The notes under the pieces: model-generated
The model's database searches: none
Seen by the model: only the letters and a program-made list of their open reading frames with translations
What the model was told of the DNA's origin: nothing
DNA from: Clostridium sp. UBA6758
GTDB lineage: Bacteria > Bacillota > Clostridia > Clostridiales > Clostridiaceae
NCBI GenBank assembly: GCA_002453475.1
Contig: DKGY01000109.1
Coordinates: forward strand, 27,687-37,682
DNA length: 9,996 nucleotides
Direction: 5' to 3'
Translations under genes and position numbers: made by a program
Shown here: in pieces, positions 6,802 through 9,996 of the stretch
Position numbering within the stretch: position 1 is the stretch's first letter
Layout of the letters: each line of letters opens with the position of its first letter

Positions 6802-6815
6802 TCTAAACGTTTTCA
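6802..6815 (-). promoter_or_regulatory. Candidate CcpA-binding cre site
   Basis: On the minus strand TGAAAACGTTTAGA matches the cre consensus TGWAANCGNTNWCA at all fixed positions except the thirteenth. It lies about 340 bases upstream of the carrier start. Catabolite control of an uptake gene would be sensible, but the promoter has not been located, so its effect cannot be predicted. Confidence 0.3.
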
Positions 6816-7026
6816 AATATTTAAAATTTTTTTGACCTCTTTCGGTCTAAATTCCTTAATTTTCAGTATTTCAGCTTAGTAAATCTTATTAAAATTCCAT
6901 ATTAATTTTAGATTGTACATTATAATGATAACTTTCTGTAAACTTATAAATAATAACTTGTCCCTATATACATTAAGATTTTAGATATAAACTCAACAAA
7001 TTTTGACTTTATGCGTCAAAAATTTA

Positions 7027-7055
7027 TTGATATTCTATAATTATATTACTATAAA
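7027..7055 (+). promoter_or_regulatory. Possible plus-strand promoter without a gene
   Basis: TTGATA (7027-7032), 17 bases, then TATAAA (7050-7055). A transcript starting near 7062 would run through the pyrimidine-rich stretch to the hairpin at 7240-7276, about 215 bases. No credible plus-strand ORF lies within it, so a small RNA is conceivable. The region is so AT-rich that a chance match is quite possible. Confidence 0.2.
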
Positions 7056-7123
7056 ACCACAAAAAAATAAAGCTCTATATTCGTTCCTTTTTCCCCAAAT
7101 TCTATTTTTTTCTCCTTTTTTCT

Positions 7124-7167
7124 CTGTATCACACCTGTATATTCACCTTTTGTTCATTCCGTGTTCA
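7124..7167. repeat. Direct repeats phased at 11 bp
   Basis: CTGTAT occurs at 7124 and 7135, and TTCA at 7142, 7153 and 7164; all steps are exactly 11 bp. The last two TTCA copies sit in the longer repeat GTTCATT (7152 and 7163). Direct repeats at one helical turn are typical of OmpR/PhoB-type response-regulator boxes. No adjacent promoter is evident. Confidence 0.35.
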
Positions 7168-7227
7168 TTATTTATAAATTTAAAATTTATATTAAAAAGT
7201 ATTCCTAATGATAAAAAATTTAAAAAC

Positions 7228-7276
7228 TAATAAAAACACAGCCATCTGAAGAAGTAATTTTTCCTTTCAGATGGCT
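7228..7276 (-). terminator. Intrinsic terminator of the DUF5662-like gene, possibly bidirectional
   Basis: AGCCATCTGAA (7240-7250) pairs perfectly with TTCAGATGGCT (7266-7276), an 11-bp stem. On the minus strand it is followed by GTGTTTTTATT. It lies 10 bases past the stop codon at 7286. The plus strand also has TTTTA after the stem, so it may act in both directions. Confidence 0.88.
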
Positions 7277-7285
7277 TTTATGCTC

Positions 7286-7813
7286 TTATTTTAAAACCTG
7301 TTTTTTTATATAATCTAAAGTTACATGTTCTCCTTCAATTGCTAACTTATTAAGCAAAAGTTCTAGCAGCTCCCTAGTCTCTTCATGGATAATTTGATAG
7401 GCCTTACCTCTTTCATAATATATTAAAGCAGAATCATCTCTATACTTCTCCTTTTCATAATTCATAGAGGCACACATTCTATCAATGAACATTTCAATTA
7501 CATAATTCTTTGGCATTTTCATACCAACTAATCCATCTTGAATTTTCATACCATAATCAATCCAATATTCTAGGTGATGCTTATTTCTACCCTTATGATG
7601 AAGCCAAGCCTTAGAGTATCCTTCTACATTCTTTTGTATTCCATTAGGACTTATATTACCTCTGTAGTACTTTATTCCTGCTGAAAACTCTACCCAAGAA
7701 TACTTAGAAAGATCATGTAAAAGTCCTTGTTTATATAAACCTACCTTAAAGCAGTATTTCATAACTAATAACTTATGCTTTGTAATAGTCTTAAAATGAT
7801 TAATTGCGTTCAT
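7286..7813 (-). CDS. DUF5662-like protein with HD-type metal-binding motifs
   Basis: A 175-residue soluble protein. It resembles the DUF5662 family, whose function is not established. The spacing of histidines recalls HD-fold proteins: His13 in the first helix, His33-Asp34 (LLHDLSKYSW), His72-His73 (AWLHHKGRNKHHLEYW, with His79-His80) and Asp111 (FIDRMCASM). This suggests a helical metal-binding fold, possibly a phosphohydrolase; catalytic activity is inference. There is no signal peptide or membrane segment. The ATG at 7813 has GAAGG a few bases upstream and AGGGG slightly further. It follows yxeA by 84 bases containing several hairpins and is closed by the terminator at 7228-7276. Confidence 0.82.
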   Translation of the reverse strand: MNAINHFKTITKHKLLVMKYCFKVGLYKQGLLHDLSKYSWVEFSAGIKYYRGNISPNGIQKNVEGYSKAWLHHKGRNKHHLEYWIDYGMKIQDGLVGMKMPKNYVIEMFIDRMCASMNYEKEKYRDDSALIYYERGKAYQIIHEETRELLELLLNKLAIEGEHVTLDYIKKQVLK

Positions 7814-7831
7814 TATGCCTTCATCCCCTAA

Positions 7832-7909
7832 AAATTATGTTTTATCTAGTCCCATATTAACATAATTTCCTTCTTTAATAAAACATTAAAGAATTAACTA
7901 ATTTAATTC
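7832..7909 (-). promoter_or_regulatory. Three successive hairpins between the yxeA-like and DUF5662-like genes
   Basis: Perfect inverted repeats follow one another. GAATTAA/TTAATTC (7891-7909) overlaps the yxeA stop codon. CTTTAAT/ATTAAAG (7873-7891) shares its last base. AAATTATGTT (7832-7841) pairs with AACATAATTT (7859-7868) as 10-bp arms with a 17-base loop. They could be weak terminators, RNA-stability elements or an operator. The last ends about 18 bases before the DUF5662-like start codon. Confidence 0.4.
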
Positions 7910-8251
7910 ATAAATTTCTTTTACCTTATCAGGTAGTTCTTTTATTTCAACTTCTTCATAGCTCTTTGTTTTTTCCCCCTTAACATATACCTTTAAATAT
8001 CTATCAACCTTTAGTACCTTTGATGCTGTGAATGTAATTAATTTTTCATTTCCCTCTTTATCATACCCATTTATTTTATACTCATATACATTGTACCCTC
8101 TACTATTTGCACTTGTCCTATCCTTATATTCACTGACGGTTTTAACGTAATACTTTGTTGAACCTAGATTAATTATACCGTTAGAATTTATTAACAATAA
8201 AGCTCCACCTATTATTAATATGCTTACAATAATTCCTATTAATTTTTTCAT
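7898..8251 (-). CDS. YxeA-family protein (DUF1093), membrane-anchored
   Basis: A 117-residue protein with a Lys-Lys start and one hydrophobic segment (residues 4-22) that acts as a signal anchor or uncleaved signal; no lipobox cysteine is present. The rest is a small extracytoplasmic domain with the YxeA family pattern: KYYVKT (33-38), YEYKINGYDKEGNEK (56-70), LITFTASKVLK (71-81), RYLKVYVK (84-91) and a final ELP segment (105-107). The family function is unknown; relatives often lie next to ABC transporters or in cell-envelope stress loci. The ATG at 8251 has AGGAGG about 7 bases upstream. It follows the ABC importer genes, but a probable terminator separates them, so it likely has its own promoter in 8252-8460. 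Confidence 0.85.
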   Translation of the reverse strand: MKKLIGIIVSILIIGGALLLINSNGIINLGSTKYYVKTVSEYKDRTSANSRGYNVYEYKINGYDKEGNEKLITFTASKVLKVDRYLKVYVKGEKTKSYEEVEIKELPDKVKEIYELN

Positions 8252-8342
8252 TTTATGTCCTCCTATAGTTTTTTTTAAGTAAATTATATGTTTTTTATAA
8301 CTAACTTCATATTTAAATCTATTACATTAGTCTTTCATTATT

Positions 8343-8368
8343 GTAAGAATTCCATGGAAAGCTCTTAC
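8343..8368. promoter_or_regulatory. Inverted repeat upstream of the yxeA-like gene
   Basis: GTAAGA (8343-8348) and TCTTAC (8363-8368) flank the perfect 10-bp palindrome TTCCATGGAA (8350-8359). It is about 90-115 bases upstream of the start codon. It may be an operator or a hairpin in the leader. The remaining 8252-8460 interval contains no gene, and I found no near-consensus promoter in it. Confidence 0.35.
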
Positions 8369-8444
8369 TTATCCATTAATTATAGATATAACTTGTACAT
8401 TAATATCTTTTCCTATTTCTTTTGTAGAACTATCCCTTAATAAT

Positions 8445-8488
8445 AGACGAAATGAAAGGAGGATAATCCCATCATAAATAGATTATCC
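8445..8488 (-). terminator. Probable terminator of the amino acid ABC importer operon
   Basis: GGATAATC (8461-8468) and GATTATCC (8481-8488) form a perfect 8-bp stem with a 12-base loop, 6 bases after the ATPase stop codon. The minus strand continues TCCTTTCATTTCG, a broken U tract, so termination may be incomplete. Confidence 0.6.
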
Positions 8489-8494
8489 CTTACT

Positions 8495-9178
8495 TTAAAT
8501 ATACATATGTTCATTTTTTAATACTCCATTATCCATAGATAAAATTCTATCTGCTACCATCGTTGCAAAAGTCATATCATGGGTAATAATTAAAACTGTC
8601 ATGCCCTTTTCAACACTTAACTTTTTTATAAGATTAGCTACTTCTCCAGTGCTACTTGGATCTAGAGCAGAGGTTGGTTCATCAAAACATATAAGTCTAG
8701 GCTCCATTGCAAGCGCTCTTCCTATTGCAACTCGTTGCTTTTGCCCTCCTGAAAGCTGAAATGGATAACTATTTTCTTTATTTGCAAGTCCTAAAAAACT
8801 TAATATCTCCTTACCTTTATTTTTTACTTTTTCAATGCATACCCCCAAAACTACCCTTGGAGCTTCCGTAATATTTTCTAGGACACTCATATGTGGAAAC
8901 AAATTAAAATTTTGAAATACTAATCCCATATCCATTCGTATTTCTAATTCATCCTTTTTTTGTGCCCTTTTCCCATGTTTATATAAATATTTATTGTTTA
9001 TTATTATAGATCCATTATCAGGTTCTGTTAGTCCACTTATACATCTAAGGAGGGTTGTTTTTCCACCACCAGAAGGTCCTACTATAACAGTAATTTCCCC
9101 TTCTTCAATTGCAAGGTTTACACCTTTCAAAACTTTATTATCACCATAGTTTTTGTATAAGTCTTCTACTCTAAGCAT
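8495..9178 (-). CDS. Polar amino acid ABC importer, ATP-binding protein (GlnQ type)
   Basis: A 227-residue ABC ATPase on the cytoplasmic face of the importer. Walker A is GPSGGGKTT (34-42), the Q-loop is Gln89 (VFQNFNLFPH), the signature is LSGGQKQR (142-149), Walker B is LICFDE (162-167) and the switch histidine is His200. This motif style is that of the PAAT family (glutamine, histidine, cystine and similar importers). The usual Walker A Ser-Gly-Lys-Ser is here Gly-Gly-Lys-Thr, still a valid P-loop. The protein ends soon after MDNGVL and lacks the last 15-20 residues common in GlnQ-like proteins (about 240). The ATG at 9178 follows GGAGGG and lies 12 bases after the permease stop, so the two are co-translated parts of one operon. 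The exact amino acid is not known. Confidence 0.93.
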   Translation of the reverse strand: MLRVEDLYKNYGDNKVLKGVNLAIEEGEITVIVGPSGGGKTTLLRCISGLTEPDNGSIIINNKYLYKHGKRAQKKDELEIRMDMGLVFQNFNLFPHMSVLENITEAPRVVLGVCIEKVKNKGKEILSFLGLANKENSYPFQLSGGQKQRVAIGRALAMEPRLICFDEPTSALDPSSTGEVANLIKKLSVEKGMTVLIITHDMTFATMVADRILSMDNGVLKNEHMYI

Positions 9179-9190
9179 AATATCCCTCCT

Positions 9191-9832
9191 CTATTGATAG
9201 TAACTATATCTTTTTTCTAACTTTTTAAAGACTTCACTAAATACTGCAATTAAAAGTAAATATATTATTCCTACTATTAAAAGTGGAATAAGAGAAGCTT
9301 CTGTATTCGATGCTATCTTGCCAACTTTTAAAAGTTCATCTAGTCCGACTACATATACTAAAGCTGTATCTTTTACAAGAGTAATAATCTCATTTGCCAC
9401 TGCTGGAAGTATTCTCTTAATAGCTTGTGGAAGAACTATTTTAAAAAATATGTATTTCTGAGAAAAACCAAGAACTTTAGCTGCTTCATATTGTCCTTCC
9501 TCTATAGAAACTATTCCTGCCCTAAATATTTCTGCAAAATAAGCTGCATAATTAAGTGTAAATGCTAATATTGCAGCAGGAAATCTATCAAAGGTTATCC
9601 CTATAATAGGTAAGCCAAAAAATATAAATACAATTTGTAGAAGTAACGGGGTTCCTCTCATAATTAAAATGTAACCACTTGTTATTTTGTTCAATATTTT
9701 ATTTTTAGATAATCGTCCCTGTGCAACTAGTATTCCAAGTGGTATTGAAAGAGCAAGTGTTAATATAAATACCTCAATAGTTACTTTTAGTCCTTGGAAT
9801 ACTTGTGGTAATAGGTTAATTAAATTATTCAT
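9191..9832 (-). CDS. Polar amino acid ABC importer, permease (HisM/GlnP type)
   Basis: A 213-residue membrane permease, the normal length for the family, with about five hydrophobic segments (near 17-37, 52-78, 85-107, 143-162 and 180-199). RGTPLLLQ (59-66) is a hallmark of the HisM/GlnP family. The EAA loop that docks on the ATPase runs from EAAKVLGFS (116-124) to the LPQAIKRILP segment (134-143). Two copies would form the channel with two ATPases. The ATG at 9832 has AGGAG upstream overlapping the stop codon of the binding-protein gene, which suggests coupled translation. Substrate not determined. Confidence 0.94.
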   Translation of the reverse strand: MNNLINLLPQVFQGLKVTIEVFILTLALSIPLGILVAQGRLSKNKILNKITSGYILIMRGTPLLLQIVFIFFGLPIIGITFDRFPAAILAFTLNYAAYFAEIFRAGIVSIEEGQYEAAKVLGFSQKYIFFKIVLPQAIKRILPAVANEIITLVKDTALVYVVGLDELLKVGKIASNTEASLIPLLIVGIIYLLLIAVFSEVFKKLEKRYSYYQ

Positions 9833-9844
9833 ATAAATGCACTC

Positions 9845-9996
9845 CTATTTAAATATGTCTTGTCCAAACCACTTTTCGGAAATTTTCTTAGCTGTACCAT
9901 CTTTTTTCATATCCTCAAAGGCTTGATTAAGTTTCTCAAGCAATTCTTCATCACCTTTTCTTATACCAACACCATAAGATTCATCACCGAAATCAC
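9845..9996 (-). CDS. Polar amino acid ABC importer, solute-binding protein (C-terminal 49 residues)
   Basis: Only the 3' end is inside the window; the stop codon is at 9845-9847 and the reading frame is open to base 9996. The visible residues include GDESYGVGIRKGDEELLEKL and end KISEKWFGQDIFK, the classic end of family 3 extracellular solute-binding proteins: YGVGIRKGD strand, then a final helix with LNQAFEDMKKDGT and a KWFG tail. It would capture an amino acid outside the membrane and deliver it to the permease. The lipoprotein signal is outside the window. It is followed after 12 bases by the permease gene, giving the usual order binding protein, permease, ATPase. Confidence 0.9.
   Translation of the reverse strand, partial: DFGDESYGVGIRKGDEELLEKLNQAFEDMKKDGTAKKISEKWFGQDIFK

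Larger units (their letters stand above)
6463..7239. other. Long AT-rich non-coding region upstream of the carrier gene
   Basis: No convincing gene is present. On the minus strand it could supply promoter and leader for the carrier, but I found no near-consensus promoter for it. Small hairpins near the carrier start are GCTAC/GTAGC (6496-6510), ATATCT/AGATAT (6522-6537) and TTAGTT/AACTAA (6569-6588). A bulged inverted repeat with TTTTGAC and GTCAAAA arms is at 6998-7025. The stretch 7080-7160 is pyrimidine-rich on the plus strand. No known riboswitch class is recognised. The cre-like site, the 13-bp palindrome and the phased repeats are listed separately. Confidence 0.6.

Noticed and set aside
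7058..7138. Minus-strand GTG-initiated ORF of about 27 codons, rich in Lys and Glu
   Set aside because: The composition follows from the purine-rich strand; start and ribosome site are weak and no homology is recognisable.
7003..7230. Plus-strand ORF of 75 codons in the long intergenic region
   Set aside because: No ribosome site, composition of Phe/Ile/Leu/Ser from pyrimidine runs, and its start lies upstream of the only promoter-like match.
8252..8494. T-box or other riboswitch upstream of the yxeA-like gene
   Set aside because: No T-box core sequence (GGGTGG...) or other known aptamer signature is visible; only short hairpins.
1..9996. CRISPR array, tRNA or rRNA gene, insertion sequence, prophage or origin
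   Set aside because: No regularly spaced long repeats, no tRNA-like cloverleaf sequence, no transposase or integrase motifs and no DnaA-box cluster were seen on either strand.

Overview
The window is low in G+C (roughly 30% by eye) and carries typical Firmicute signals: GGAGG-type ribosome sites, near-consensus sigma-A promoters and U-tailed hairpins. The gene content (glycyl radical enzyme with its activase, YfcC-type carrier, YxeA protein, DUF5662-like protein) points to an anaerobic Clostridium-like organism. All recognisable genes except one lie on the minus strand, so the window is best read from high to low coordinates.

Right end (about 8495-9996): a three-gene polar amino acid ABC importer in the order binding protein (3' end only), permease, ATPase, with 12-base gaps. 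Next comes a small YxeA-family membrane-anchored protein (7898-8251). A DUF5662-like protein with HD-type His/Asp motifs follows (7286-7813), after a hairpin-rich 84-base gap and before a strong terminator. About 820 bases without a convincing gene (6463-7285) lie upstream of a 501-residue YfcC/DcuC-superfamily carrier (4957-6462). That carrier ends at a 17-bp-stem terminator. The only plus-strand gene (4198-4608) is an unrecognised basic 136-residue protein with its own promoter and terminator.

Left end (1-3905): a hydroxyproline utilisation cluster transcribed from one near-perfect promoter at 3877-3905: hypE (activase), hypD (trans-4-hydroxy-L-proline dehydratase) and proC (pyrroline-5-carboxylate reductase, cut by the window edge). 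HypE would install the glycyl radical on HypD. HypD dehydrates hydroxyproline to pyrroline-5-carboxylate, and ProC reduces this to L-proline, which Stickland fermenters can use as an electron acceptor. The catalytic residues of HypD are all present at the numbering I recall for the characterised Clostridioides difficile enzyme. A degenerate duplicated palindromic repeat sits between hypD and proC.

I do not see a clearly new multi-gene system. The points most worth a second look are the intergenic repeat between hypD and proC, the repeated motifs around the hypE promoter, an 11-bp-phased repeat array near 7124-7167, a possible small cationic peptide and coding remnant between two convergent terminators (4677-4860), and the orphan 136-residue gene.
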